Assembly: GCA_964507185.1 (NCBI GenBank)
Contig: CAZDOY010000014.1
Span: 11,241 to 75,240 of the forward strand
Origin: CAVRTJ01 sp964507185
GTDB lineage: Bacteria; Acidobacteriota; UBA4820; DSQY01
DNA: 64,000 bases
Reading direction: 5' to 3'
Below the pieces are notes generated by a model that was not told the origin of the DNA, ran no database searches, and saw only the letters and a list, made by a program, of their open reading frames with translations. Below are positions 55,433-64,000 of the stretch, piece after piece. Position 1 is the stretch's first letter. Each line of letters opens with the position of its first letter. The translations under genes and the position numbers were made by a program.

Positions 55433-55880
55433 ATCCCTCCGCCTTCACTGCCGCTCCTACCGTTTCATAAGCGCGTGCTCCGATCCCGCCGCAACACACT
55501 TTCTCTTTCCCCCGACCGGTCTTCGTCCCGTAACTCCTCCCGCCTCCCGCAGCTTGACCCCGCCATGCCGGGAATTTATGTTGTGAAAGAGAGATCATCA
55601 CATTTCGTGAGATCGCAGGGAGTCCTGATACCCGGGGAGGCGGCCCTACTTATTATCTGCGAAGCGCAGGCCTGAGGACCGGGAGGCGCCGCGGTGCCCT
55701 CTCGATTGAAACGGCGTCAGGAAGACCATCATTTCAATCCAGATCGCGGCATTATCCCGAGACAACCATGGCGTCTATCCGCGGGCGAACACCTGCAGCC
55801 ACGGCGGGCGGTGTGCCCCGACAGCGACGCCGTTCTCGTTCCCGACTTTTCTACCCGGGTACCATAGTGGGGAGAAAGAA
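55433..55880 (+). other. Intergenic region with an inverted repeat
   Basis: No convincing gene in 448 bases. It has an exact inverted repeat GATTGAAA (55704-55711) and TTTCAATC (55732-55739) separated by 20 bases, and an AT-containing CTTATTATC stretch near 55650. Promoter elements for the metalloprotease gene are likely here but not identified. Confidence 0.45.
55704..55739. repeat. Inverted repeat GATTGAAA / TTTCAATC
   Basis: Eight-base arms, perfectly complementary, with a 20-base centre. A single occurrence; its sequence resembles ends of some CRISPR repeats, but there is no second copy nearby, so an array is not claimed. Confidence 0.5.
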
Positions 55881-58800
55881 GTGATGAGCAAAAAATTCTT
55901 CATTGCGGTATGTGCACTCGCGGCCTTCCTTCTTGCCGTCGACGCCCGTGCCTTCACACCCGAGCCGGTACTCCTGCTCGAACGCCCTCCCGGCATGACT
56001 TTTACCGACTGGACGGCAAACATGGCGAACCGGGGGATTCACCTCAGCCACGCCTTTCCGCCTGCCGGCGGCCTCCTTGTCCTTGGGCCCACGCAGGGGC
56101 TCTACGCGACGATCGCCGAACTTCCCGCCGGAACGCTCGCTTTCGAAGAGAGCCCGAGCGGAAAAGACGCAGACAGGCTGACGGCGACTCTTGAGGGAAG
56201 GTTGTTGTGGCACGCACAGCGTGCTCTCCTAGGGCTGGAGGGGCCGTCCGCGACGGATTTTCAGCTACCCGGGCGCCCTCTCGATCACGACGTTTTGGAG
56301 CCTCCCGCCTACCTCGGCCCGGAGGGCGCGTGTTCGGCCTATTCCCTCTACAGAACGACGTCCGAGTACATGCTCGGCACCGTATCGGTCAGCGTGATTC
56401 TGCCCGAAAGCACCGGCGCCGCCAGTACCGAGGACTGGACGCCTACGCTCGAAACCAACGTATCCAACGGCATCGTCCAGGGCCTCAACGATCTTTCCAA
56501 TTACTACGTCACGCTCTTTTCTCTCCCCTCCTCCCTCAAACCAACGTGGACCTACCACTACTATTTCGGGCGGACGGACGCGCGGGCCCAGGTCACCGTG
56601 GAACCGATCAGCAATCCGGGTCCCACCGCCTCCAACCCCCAGTGGGTCAACACGATTTACGACAACCTGGGATACACCTCGGATTCCACGATGTGGGACA
56701 AGGGGCGTCATTTCAACGGCGACCAGCGGGCCGGAGACGGAACGGACTGGGCTTACACCATCTTCATCGCCAACAGCCTCAACGACGCCGACGGGATGTT
56801 CAGCGACAGCAGCTTCGCCTACGCCTACCTGGGCGGGCCGTTCTGCGTCATGACATACGACAACGACGGATGGACCATCAGCCAGATGAACGCGGTGGCA
56901 CGCCACGAGTCAAGCCACATCTTTTACGCGCTGGACGAATACAGCTCCTCCCCGTGCTACTGCACGCAGGTGAGCGGTTACGTGAACTATCAGGACCAGA
57001 ACTGCAACAAGTCCTGCCTGATCAGCGTGCCCTGCATCATGAACGAGTCCTACCGGCAGTACAACGTCTGTGCCTACACGGCGGGCCAGGTCGGCTGGGG
57101 GGACTCGGACACCGACGGCATACCCGACCCCGTGGACATCGACCCGGACACCGCCCTCACGCCCTACTCCCCCGACCCCACGACTAACACGACCCTGACC
57201 TACACCGGCACGGCGACGATCCAGAAGAACCCAAACCAGAACATTTACCACTACATGTGCGACATGAACATTCTTGCCATCGGCGGCGTGCAGTACAGGG
57301 TCGACGGCGGCTCATGGCAGAATGCGACGGCATCGGACGGCGCCTTCGACAGCGGCACGGAAGGCTACACCTTCACCGCCACGGTCACGCCCGGGACACA
57401 TACTTTCGACACGAGGGCGGTGGACGAACTCGGGCAGACGGACGCCAGCCCGGCCACGGATACCGTGACGGTGACGGCCGTCTGTACAGATTCCTACGAG
57501 CCCAACGACACGTGCGCGACCGCATACGTCCTGTCCTGCGGGGCGACCATCAACGATGCGAAGATCTGCAGCGCGTCGGACCTGGATTACTTCGCCGTGA
57601 CGCCCGCGAACACGGGCACCCTGGCGGTTTCCATGACGCCGCCCTCGGGTTCGGACTACGATCTCATTCTCTATTCGAACGACTGCGGCACGACGACGTG
57701 CGCGCCCGGTGTACGGGGGAGCGGCACGGAGACCTGCAACATCTCCGTCGTCGGTGGGACAACATACAAGATTCTCGTCGCAGGCTACGGCGGTGCCTAC
57801 GATGCCGCCAATCCCTACCAGCTGAGCCTCACCTGTACCTGCAGCGTGCCGGTGTGCGCAACCTCGCCAACTCCCGCGGATACGGCCACCGGCGTCTCAA
57901 CCTCTCCGACACTGACCTGGGGCGTTGTGAGCGGCGCGGCGTCCTACGACGTCTACTTCGGTACGGCTGCGTCGCCGCCTTTCGTTTCCAACGTGAGCGC
58001 GCCCTCGTTCGCCCCTGGAACGCTGGCGCCGAACACGACCTACAGATGGAAAATCGTCCCGAAAAACGTCTGCGGATCCGCCGCAGGCTGCACAACGTGG
58101 TCTTTCACGACATGCGCCCTGCCAGCCTGTCCCACGGGGCCTTCCCCCGCCGATGCGGCGACGGGCGTCTCCACGTCACCCATCCTGACCTGGGGCGCAG
58201 TGAGCGGCGCCGCGTCCTACGATGTCTACTTCGGCTCGACTTCGCCGCCGCCCTTCGTTTCCAACGTGGCCTCGGCGTNNNNNNNNNNNNNNNNNNNNNN
58301 NNNNNNNNNNNNNNNNNNNNNNNNNNNNNNNNNNNNNNNNNNNNNNNNNNNNNNNNNNNNNNNNNNNNNNNNNNNNNNCGCCCACGCTCACCTGGGGAGC
58401 CGCCGTCGGCGCGTCCTCCTACGACGTGTACTTCGGAACGGCGCCAAATCCACCTCTCGCGGCCAACGTGCCGACCGCGGCTTACACGACGGCTGCGCTG
58501 GCCTACGGAACCGCCTACTATTGGCGGGTCGTGCCCAAAAACACCTGTGGTACAGCCTCGGGGTGCCATGAATGGAGTTTCACCACGGCCGCTCCTCCAC
58601 CGAACATAAACCTGGTGGCCAAGGCCGGCGCTCCATTCCGTATCAAGATTTACGGTAGCAACCTGCAAGATGGTCTGCGGATTTACATCGGCGGCGCCCT
58701 ATGGGGCGACACGACAAACCCGCGGCTCGTCAAATGGAAGTACGCCGGGTTCATCGTCATCAAGAAGGGAGCATCGTTGAAGGCACTTTTCCCAAAGAAC

Positions 58801-58893
58801 GTTTTCGTCCCTATCAGAGTCCTAAATCCTGACGGAGGATCAGTGACCGTCGAATTCGATCGGAAGACGAAGGTCTGGCGCATCGTCCCGTAG
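55881..58893 (+). CDS. Secreted M64-like metalloprotease with PPC and Fn3-like repeats, interrupted by an assembly gap
   Basis: One gene split by 100 N. After a signal peptide (~1-24), residues ~25-400 form the protease with H342-E-S-S-H346 and the third acidic position in 'ALDEYS', the M64-type arrangement HExxHxxxxxDEY, and several Cys near 'SPCYCTQ'. A calcium-type 'DSDTDGIPDPVDIDPD' loop follows, then an Ig-like part (~430-535), a pre-peptidase C-terminal-type domain (~535-650, 'DSYEPNDTCATA'), and Fn3-like units of 91 residues ('SPTLTWGVVSGAASYDVYFG'), two before and part of a third after the gap. The end is a ~90-residue beta domain with 'GGSVTVEFDRKTKVWRIVP'. The frame differs by one across the N block because its length is arbitrary. 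GTG 55881 or ATG 55884 starts. Confidence 0.85.
58279..58378 (+). other. Assembly gap (100 N) inside the repeat region
   Basis: Exactly 100 unknown bases between Fn3-like units, a scaffolding placeholder. Matching unit positions predict about 171 missing bases, or 171 plus multiples of 273. Confidence 0.98.
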
Positions 58894-58916
58894 GTCAACC
58901 GCAAAGGATGTCTCGA

Positions 58917-58942
58917 GGGGACCTCAGGGTCCCCTTCTTTTC
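58917..58942 (+). terminator. Rho-independent terminator after the metalloprotease gene
   Basis: GGGGACC-CTCA-GGGTCCCC followed by TTCTTTT; stem of seven to eight pairs, about 25 bases after the stop. Confidence 0.82.
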
Positions 58943-59103
58943 GCGCGTCCCTCCCCGGCGTGGATTCAGTCGGCCACCGGGTGCTACACTAGGTCCGACG
59001 CCGACCCGCATTAGGGCCGGTATAGCCCGTCACAGAGCTTTCTAACCCGGTCCCGGGTTCATGATCCACCGGGACCGTAACAGGTACATAAAGGAGTCTG
59101 ACC

Positions 59104-60303
59104 ATGGCAAAGGACCTCGCTTCAAAAGACATCATCGCCCAGAAGCTGCCGCAGGCGGCGGCCAAGCTCGACGCGCTCGGCATCGACGCCTGGGTGACCT
59201 TCGTCCAGGAAACCAGTTCGGGCGCGGAGCGCGTCTTTTCGTTCATCTCCCCGGGCCACCTCACCTGGGAGAGCGCCATCGTCGTCACCCGGACCGGAGA
59301 GAAATACGTGATCCTCGGCAAGTTCGACCAGCAGGTCTTCGAGGCCTCGGGCCTCTTCACCGAGGTCATCACTTACGTACAGGACTTCAAGGAACCCTTC
59401 CAGGCCCTGCTCAAGAAACTCTCTCCCTCGAAGGTCGCGGTCAATTTCTCCCTCAACGACGCCATGGCGGACGGCATCCCCCACGGACGCTTTCTACAGC
59501 TCGAGGAACTCCTCAACGAGACCCTCCCCGGCGTAAAGATCATTTCCGCCGAGAACGTCATCTCCAGCCTGATCTCCAACAAGTCTCCCCTCGAACGCGG
59601 CTTCGTGCAGGAAGCCGTCGACGTCACGGTCAAGATCTTCGAAGAAATATCCGCCTATTTGAAGCCGGGATTGACGGAAAAACAGGTCTTCGACTTCATC
59701 GACGGCCGGATGGCCGAGCGCGGCCTCGCCCCCAGCTTCGAGACCCTCGTCTTTTCGGGCGACAGGGGCGCGGGCATGGGACACGGCGAAGCCACCGACA
59801 ACGACCTTCGGCCTGGCGACCTGATCCACGTCGACATGGGCGTCTTCGTGAAGGGCTACGCCTCCGACATGCAGCGGACGTGGTACATCCTGAAACCCGG
59901 CGAGACCGCCGCCCCGGAAGCCGCGCAGAAGGGATTCGACACGATCGTCCGCTCCATCGAGGAGTCGGGCAGGGCTCTCAGGCCCGGCGCGAAGGGCATC
60001 GACATAGACACGATCGCCCGAAAGGTCGTCACCGACGCGGGCTACCCCGAATACCCGCACGCCCTCGGCCACCAGGTCGGGCGCAACGTGCACGACGGCG
60101 GCTGCCTGCTCGGTCCCGCATGGGCCAGATACAAGACCACGCCGTTCATGCCCATCGAGGAGAGCCAGATCTTCACGCTCGAACCCTCGCTCAACGTGCC
60201 CGGTTTCGGGGCTATAGGCCTCGAGGACGACGTCGTGGTCACATCGGACGGCGCCGAGTACCTGGCCAAGCCCCAGAAGGAGCTCTGGACCATCCGGTCA
60301 TAG
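59104..60303 (+). CDS. M24 family metallopeptidase (Xaa-Pro dipeptidase-like)
   Basis: A 399-residue cytoplasmic enzyme of the creatinase/Xaa-Pro peptidase fold. The N-domain (~1-160) precedes the pita-bread domain with all metal ligands: Asp in 'HVDMGVFVKGYASDMQRTW' (both), His in 'ALGHQVGRNVHDGG', Glu in 'FTLEPSLNV' and Glu in 'IGLEDDVVV'. It removes N-terminal residues or cleaves dipeptides next to proline. An extended TACACT -10 box at 58985-58990 could drive it. The gene pairs functionally with proline dehydrogenase upstream. ATG has AAGGAG at about nine bases. Confidence 0.93.
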   Translation: MAKDLASKDIIAQKLPQAAAKLDALGIDAWVTFVQETSSGAERVFSFISPGHLTWESAIVVTRTGEKYVILGKFDQQVFEASGLFTEVITYVQDFKEPFQALLKKLSPSKVAVNFSLNDAMADGIPHGRFLQLEELLNETLPGVKIISAENVISSLISNKSPLERGFVQEAVDVTVKIFEEISAYLKPGLTEKQVFDFIDGRMAERGLAPSFETLVFSGDRGAGMGHGEATDNDLRPGDLIHVDMGVFVKGYASDMQRTWYILKPGETAAPEAAQKGFDTIVRSIEESGRALRPGAKGIDIDTIARKVVTDAGYPEYPHALGHQVGRNVHDGGCLLGPAWARYKTTPFMPIEESQIFTLEPSLNVPGFGAIGLEDDVVVTSDGAEYLAKPQKELWTIRS

Positions 60304-60379
60304 CGGTCGCCTGACCGGTTACCGATCAGGGGGGGCTTCGTTCCAGGCACACCCCCCTGCCTGCAAAGGGAGGTGGAGT

Positions 60380-60904
60380 ATGGTTCGTCTGCTTTCGAGC
60401 GTCCTGGCCGTCACTTTGCTGTTCTCTCTGTTCGCCTGCGGTCCGTCGGCAAAGGAAAAGGCCGAGCAGAAGGCCGCCGCCGAAAAGGCCGCCCTGGCAG
60501 CCAGGGTCAAGGCCTACGAAGAAGCCAACAAACCCCCTGTTCTGACCGACAAGGACGTCATCCAGAAGGGCCAGGAAGGCCTGGAGTACGTCGACATGAA
60601 GGTCGGCACAGGCAGGGAGGCCGTCAAGGGCGGAACCGTCACCGTCGAGTTCATCGGCTGGATGGACGGCAGAAAGATCGACAGCTCGGCCGACCGCGGA
60701 AAACCCTTCTCCTTCATTCTGGGATCGAACAGCGTGATCAAGGGATGGAACCTCGGCATCGTCGGCATGAAGCAGGGCGGCGTCCGGCTTCTGATCGTTC
60801 CTCCCAACCTGGCGTACGGAAAAGAGGGTCGGGCCGGATCCGTCGGCCCGAACAAGACCCTCTGGTACAAGATAACGCTCGTCAAGGCGTACGAACCGTA
60901 TTAG
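60380..60904 (+). CDS. FKBP-type peptidyl-prolyl isomerase lipoprotein
   Basis: A 174-residue protein with a lipoprotein signal ('LLFSLFACGPS', lipobox Cys at 20). A short charged coiled region (~25-45) precedes the FKBP domain ('VTVEFIGWMDGRKIDSS', 'VIKGWNLGIVGMKQGGVR', 'LAYGKEGRAG'). It should help fold periplasmic proteins at the outer or inner membrane. GGGAGG lies about seven bases before the ATG. It follows the M24 gene by 76 bases and may share its transcript. Confidence 0.94.
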   Translation: MVRLLSSVLAVTLLFSLFACGPSAKEKAEQKAAAEKAALAARVKAYEEANKPPVLTDKDVIQKGQEGLEYVDMKVGTGREAVKGGTVTVEFIGWMDGRKIDSSADRGKPFSFILGSNSVIKGWNLGIVGMKQGGVRLLIVPPNLAYGKEGRAGSVGPNKTLWYKITLVKAYEPY

Positions 60905-61157
60905 TCGGTGATCGACCGTCGATAGTCGACGCCAGGACGACGACCGCAGACCGAAGACGGCGGACGGCGGGCGCCGTCGCCGCGGTGATCGAGCCACCGG
61001 GAGGCGGCCGGGGTGTCCTGCCGCCCGGATTTCCGCCCCGACGTCCGTAGCCTCCCGTTGACCGGCACGCATTCCATCGTTAAAATATCCGTGCAACCAA
61101 ACTATGAGTCCGGGGGACGGAGACCCGCAACAAGGGGGGAACACACAGGAGGTCCAG

Positions 61158-61598
61158 ATGGACAGGGTAGACAGGCTGTTGGATGAGAAGGGAAATGACG
61201 TCTTTTCCGTGTCCCCCGAGACGACCGTCTTCGAGGCGGCCGGCACAATGGCGGACAGGCACATCGGCGCCCTGCTCGTGCTCGATGGGGACAAACCGGT
61301 GGGCATCTTCACGGAGCGGGACATCCTCGCAAGGGTCCTTCTGGTGAACGCGGACCCGCGCGCGATGAAGGTCTCCGAAGCGATGACCAAGGACCCCGTG
61401 GTCATCGCCCGCGACACGTCCGTCAAGGAAGCCATGGCCATCATGACCGAACGCCGGTGCCGCCACCTTCCGGTCATCGAAAACGAGAAGTTGGTCGGCC
61501 TCGTCTCCATCGGCGACTGCACGCGCTGGGTATCCAGAAATCAGGACTACACGATCAAGCACCTGACGGATTACATCCACAGAAACTATCCCGTGTGA
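61158..61598 (+). CDS. Tandem CBS-domain protein
   Basis: A 146-residue protein made of two CBS motifs: 'VFSVSPETTVFEAAGTMADR', 'GIFTERDILARVLL', then 'MTKDPVVIARDTSVKEAMAI' and 'LPVIENEKLVGLVSIGD'. CBS pairs bind adenosine ligands and regulate partners; no partner is fused here. AGGAGG is five bases before the ATG. A TTAAAATATCC stretch at 61079-61090 lies upstream and may be part of the promoter. Confidence 0.95.
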   Translation: MDRVDRLLDEKGNDVFSVSPETTVFEAAGTMADRHIGALLVLDGDKPVGIFTERDILARVLLVNADPRAMKVSEAMTKDPVVIARDTSVKEAMAIMTERRCRHLPVIENEKLVGLVSIGDCTRWVSRNQDYTIKHLTDYIHRNYPV

Positions 61599-61745
61599 CC
61601 TCCCCCGGGGGCGCCCGGTACCCCCGCATCCCCGCATGTGGGTACGAACGCCCCGCCGTGAACCTGCGAACGCCCCGACCGGCCTCGCGCGACGGGACAC
61701 GCCGCCGAGCCGAGCCGGCGGGCTCATTTTCACTGGGGAGGGCCC

Positions 61746-63272
61746 ATGCGTCTTGAGACAATCAGGTCGGGAGTGCTGATCGGTATGCTGCTCTTCGTGG
61801 GCGGATGCGCCATGAACCCCGTCACCCGCCAGAGCCAGTTCATGCTCATCAGCCAGAACGAAGAGGTCCAGATCGGGGAGAAGGCCTCCAAGGAAGTAAA
61901 GCAGGAGTACGGGTACTACGACGCGCTCCCCAACCTGAACGCATACGTGAACACCGTCGGTGAGAAACTCGTCGCACAGTGCCAGCGCAGGGACATCACC
62001 TATCACTTTCAGGTCGTAGATTCTCCGGTCATCAACGCCTTCGCCCTGCCGGGAGGGTACATCTACGTCACGCGGGGTATTCTCGCCCGCATGAACTCGG
62101 AGGACGAACTCGCCGCCGTCCTCGGCCACGAACTGACGCACGTGGCCGCGCGCCACGGCGCCGCCCAGCTCTCCAAGGCTTACGCGGCGCAGTTCGGCGT
62201 GGCGGCCATCTCCATCCTGAACCCGAATATCGCGCAGTCCCTCGGAGGCCTGGTCGATGTATCCCTCCAGCTGGCTCTTCTCGGGTACTCGCGCGGGCTC
62301 GAACACCAGGCCGATGAATACGGCATCACGTACGCCGAGAGAGCCGGATACAACCCACGCGGCGCCGTGAAGATGTTTCACATGTTCGAGACTCTCCAGG
62401 AGAAAGAGCCCTCCCGCATGGAGCGGTTTCTCCTCAGCCACCCGCCGACCGCCCAGCGCCTCGCCTATGCCGAGAAGCGCCTCGTCGAACTCGATCGCAC
62501 CCGTCCCAAGCTCGTGAACAAGCCGCTGAAAAGAGACGTTTTCATCGAACACATCGACGGCATGCGCCTGGGACAGAGGCGGGGCGAAAAGGTCCTCCTC
62601 GGCGGAGAATTCTACGACAAAGGCCACGGCGCGGCGCTTACCGTCCCCGAGTCCTATTCCGCGGACCTCAACCCTAAAGAAGGCGTTGCGACCTTCGTCC
62701 GGCTGCTCAAGGAACCCGGCACGGATCAGGCGCGGCGCTTCGTCGCCGGATTCGAAGTGCACGACCTGCACCTCAAACGCACCGCCGACGCGTTCATCAA
62801 GGCCTACCTCAAGAAGATTAAGACGCCGGTGAGCGTCCGTAAGTCCGAGGCGCTCAGGACGAAGGACGGCCGGCCCATGGCCGTGAGGATCGTCGACCTG
62901 AAGGTCGAGAACGGCGTCCTGCGGGCCATGATGGGCTTCGAACTGAGGAACAAGGAGGCTTTCGTCGTTTACGCCTACACGGACCTGGCCTCCTTCGGCG
63001 TGGCGAAGGGTGAATTCACCGCCATCCTCCAGAGTCTCCGCTTCCCCTCCGCACAGGAACTCGCGGCCGTGCGCCCGCCCAGCCTGAAGGTGGTCAAGGC
63101 CGGCCGAGGCGACACCTGGCGGGCCATCTGCCGGCGCGAATTCGGCAAGAAGCACCTCGCGTCCAAACTTGCGCTCTACAACGGCATCTTCAATGCCGAC
63201 CGCCAACCCGATCCCGGCATGCTCATCAAGATCCCCGACGTCCAATCGTTGGCGGACACCGGGAAGGGCTGA
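61746..63272 (+). CDS. M48-family metalloprotease lipoprotein with C-terminal LysM-like domain
   Basis: A 508-residue lipoprotein ('LLFVGGCAMNP', lipobox Cys at 21). The M48 peptidase (residues ~60-240) has 'LGHELTHVAARHG' (HExxH) and the downstream Glu in 'RGLEHQADEYG'. After a middle domain (~270-440) the end carries a LysM-like fold ('VKAGRGDTWRAICRREFGKK', 'LYNGIFNADRQPDPGMLIKI') that would bind peptidoglycan. The arrangement fits BepA/YfgC-type proteases that check outer-membrane assembly. The start ATG follows GGAGG within ~8 bases. It converges with the LytTR gene. Confidence 0.93.
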   Translation: MRLETIRSGVLIGMLLFVGGCAMNPVTRQSQFMLISQNEEVQIGEKASKEVKQEYGYYDALPNLNAYVNTVGEKLVAQCQRRDITYHFQVVDSPVINAFALPGGYIYVTRGILARMNSEDELAAVLGHELTHVAARHGAAQLSKAYAAQFGVAAISILNPNIAQSLGGLVDVSLQLALLGYSRGLEHQADEYGITYAERAGYNPRGAVKMFHMFETLQEKEPSRMERFLLSHPPTAQRLAYAEKRLVELDRTRPKLVNKPLKRDVFIEHIDGMRLGQRRGEKVLLGGEFYDKGHGAALTVPESYSADLNPKEGVATFVRLLKEPGTDQARRFVAGFEVHDLHLKRTADAFIKAYLKKIKTPVSVRKSEALRTKDGRPMAVRIVDLKVENGVLRAMMGFELRNKEAFVVYAYTDLASFGVAKGEFTAILQSLRFPSAQELAAVRPPSLKVVKAGRGDTWRAICRREFGKKHLASKLALYNGIFNADRQPDPGMLIKIPDVQSLADTGKG

Positions 63273-63326
63273 CGGGGATTGCGGATTTCACAATCGGGCT
63301 CGCGGATCGGAGGCGCCGGGGGCGGC

Positions 63327-64000
63327 CTACAATTCGAAGGTCTTCCGGAATGCCGCGAGGTGGCTGCGGCCCACGGCGAGCTTCGTGCCGCCCTTGTCGT
63401 CGAGCTCGACCACGTAGTGATCGCGGAACCACCGGGTTACACGGAGGACTCGATCGACGGCCACGATATAGCCCTTGTGGATGCGAAGGAACCGCTTCGG
63501 GTCGAGCCTGGCCTCCAGTTCCTTCAGCGTGAAGTCCGTCGGGTATTCGGCGGAATCGGTCCTCAGATAGACGCGCTTGTCGGACGCCCTGAAGAGCACC
63601 ACCCGGCTTTCGGCGACCAGGACGATGTGCTCACCTTCCTTTACCGAAAACCTCCGCAGGAAACGGTCCTTCGAGAGCGCTTCCACCAGCGACGCCAGGA
63701 CGTCCGGACCCAGTCCCCCGCGCCTTTCCGAAACGCGGTCCACGGCCTCGCGGATCCGCCCCTTCGAAAAGGGCTTGAGGACGTAGTCCACGGCCCTCTC
63801 CTCGAACGCCCTTATGGCGTACCGGTCATACGCGGTGACGAACACGACCATCGGACCGTGTTCCGCACGGGAGAGCACGTCAAAGCCGTTCAGTCCGGGG
63901 AGATGGATGTCCAGAAACACGATCTGCGGCCTCAGTTCGTCGATGAGTTTCACGGCATCCTGTCCGTCGCACGCCTCGCCGACGAGCCGGACATCCGGCA
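63327..64000 (-). CDS. LytTR-type response regulator, 5' end beyond the window
   Basis: About 224 residues are visible, reading into the window edge. The receiver part shows the phospho-acceptor in 'IVFLDIHLPGLNGFDVL', 'VVFVTAYDRYAIRAFEERA' and 'DYVLKPFSKGRI'. The LytTR DNA-binding domain follows ('FSVKEGEHIVLVAES', 'FLRIHKGYIVAVDRVL', 'GGTKLAVGRSHLAAFRKTF'). It controls target genes by binding direct repeats; its histidine kinase (often LytS-like) is probably just beyond the edge. It converges with the M48 gene. Confidence 0.93.
   Translation of the reverse strand, partial: PDVRLVGEACDGQDAVKLIDELRPQIVFLDIHLPGLNGFDVLSRAEHGPMVVFVTAYDRYAIRAFEERAVDYVLKPFSKGRIREAVDRVSERRGGLGPDVLASLVEALSKDRFLRRFSVKEGEHIVLVAESRVVLFRASDKRVYLRTDSAEYPTDFTLKELEARLDPKRFLRIHKGYIVAVDRVLRVTRWFRDHYVVELDDKGGTKLAVGRSHLAAFRKTFEL

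Noticed and set aside
55475..55675. A 66-codon plus-strand frame in the gap before the metalloprotease
   Set aside because: Low-complexity Ser/Arg-rich product with no ribosome site or family similarity.
55704..55739. A CRISPR repeat
   Set aside because: Only one imperfect unit is present, no regularly spaced copies and no cas gene in the window.

Overview
The window is a GC-rich (roughly 60% G+C by eye), densely coded stretch of a Gram-negative-type bacterial chromosome. It shows signal peptides, lipoproteins, HflK/HflC, a cyclopropane fatty acid synthase and many periplasmic or secreted peptidases. No rRNA, tRNA, phage, transposase or CRISPR array was seen. The gene mix (S46, M16, M3, M48 and M64-like peptidases, a GlgE glucan pathway, LytTR and SpoIIE regulators) would suit an Acidobacteriota/Aminicenantota-like or deltaproteobacteria-like heterotroph, but no marker here fixes the phylum. 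A 100-N gap at 58279-58378 shows that this is a draft scaffold.

Left part (1-12.6 kb): a partial YceI gene converges on a four-gene minus-strand operon whose genes overlap by 1-4 bases. In transcription order these are glgE, a treS-maltokinase fusion, a malQ-glgB fusion and a GH57/DUF3536 protein. Together they give a complete trehalose -> maltose -> maltose-1-phosphate -> branched alpha-glucan route, with a TTGACA-type promoter in front of glgE. Next (12.7-18.4 kb) come a sodium:alanine-type symporter with an unusual ~120-residue extracytoplasmic insert, a receiver-PAS protein, and a large membrane PP2C/SpoIIE phosphatase with PDZ-like and GAF-like regions.

Middle (18.6-36.5 kb): a cysteine-motif C_GCAxxG protein diverges from msrB and a membrane-anchored DipZ-like thioredoxin protein. 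These are followed by an M16 peptidase, a DHA2 drug exporter and GAPDH. A conserved pair, an RLAN/RimK ATP-grasp ligase and a GNAT-C39 peptidase fusion, looks like a peptide-tagging module. Then come SlyD, a PAS-GGDEF-EAL protein, a secreted oligoendopeptidase F and a short signal peptidase I.

Right part (36.5-64 kb): a DUF3887 lipid- or cell-envelope-type small protein and two tandem paralogous Trp/Tyr-rich secreted proteins of unknown function; hflKC; a Gly-rich RRM protein; acyl-CoA ligase; S46 dipeptidyl peptidase; a HAD phosphatase; cfa; and a serine-biosynthesis operon (DUF1015-serA-serC). After these lie a large unknown secreted protein, proline dehydrogenase, a multidomain M64-like metalloprotease with Fn3-like repeats interrupted by the assembly gap, an M24 peptidase, an FKBP lipoprotein, a CBS-pair protein, an M48-LysM lipoprotein and a truncated LytTR response regulator.

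Taken together, the peptidases, amino-acid symporter, proline dehydrogenase and exporter suggest protein and peptide scavenging combined with storage of alpha-glucan. The least explained items are the Trp/Tyr-rich paralog pair, the RLAN-RimK/GNAT-C39 module with a possible attenuator, the insert in the symporter, and the palindrome inside the putative hflK promoter.
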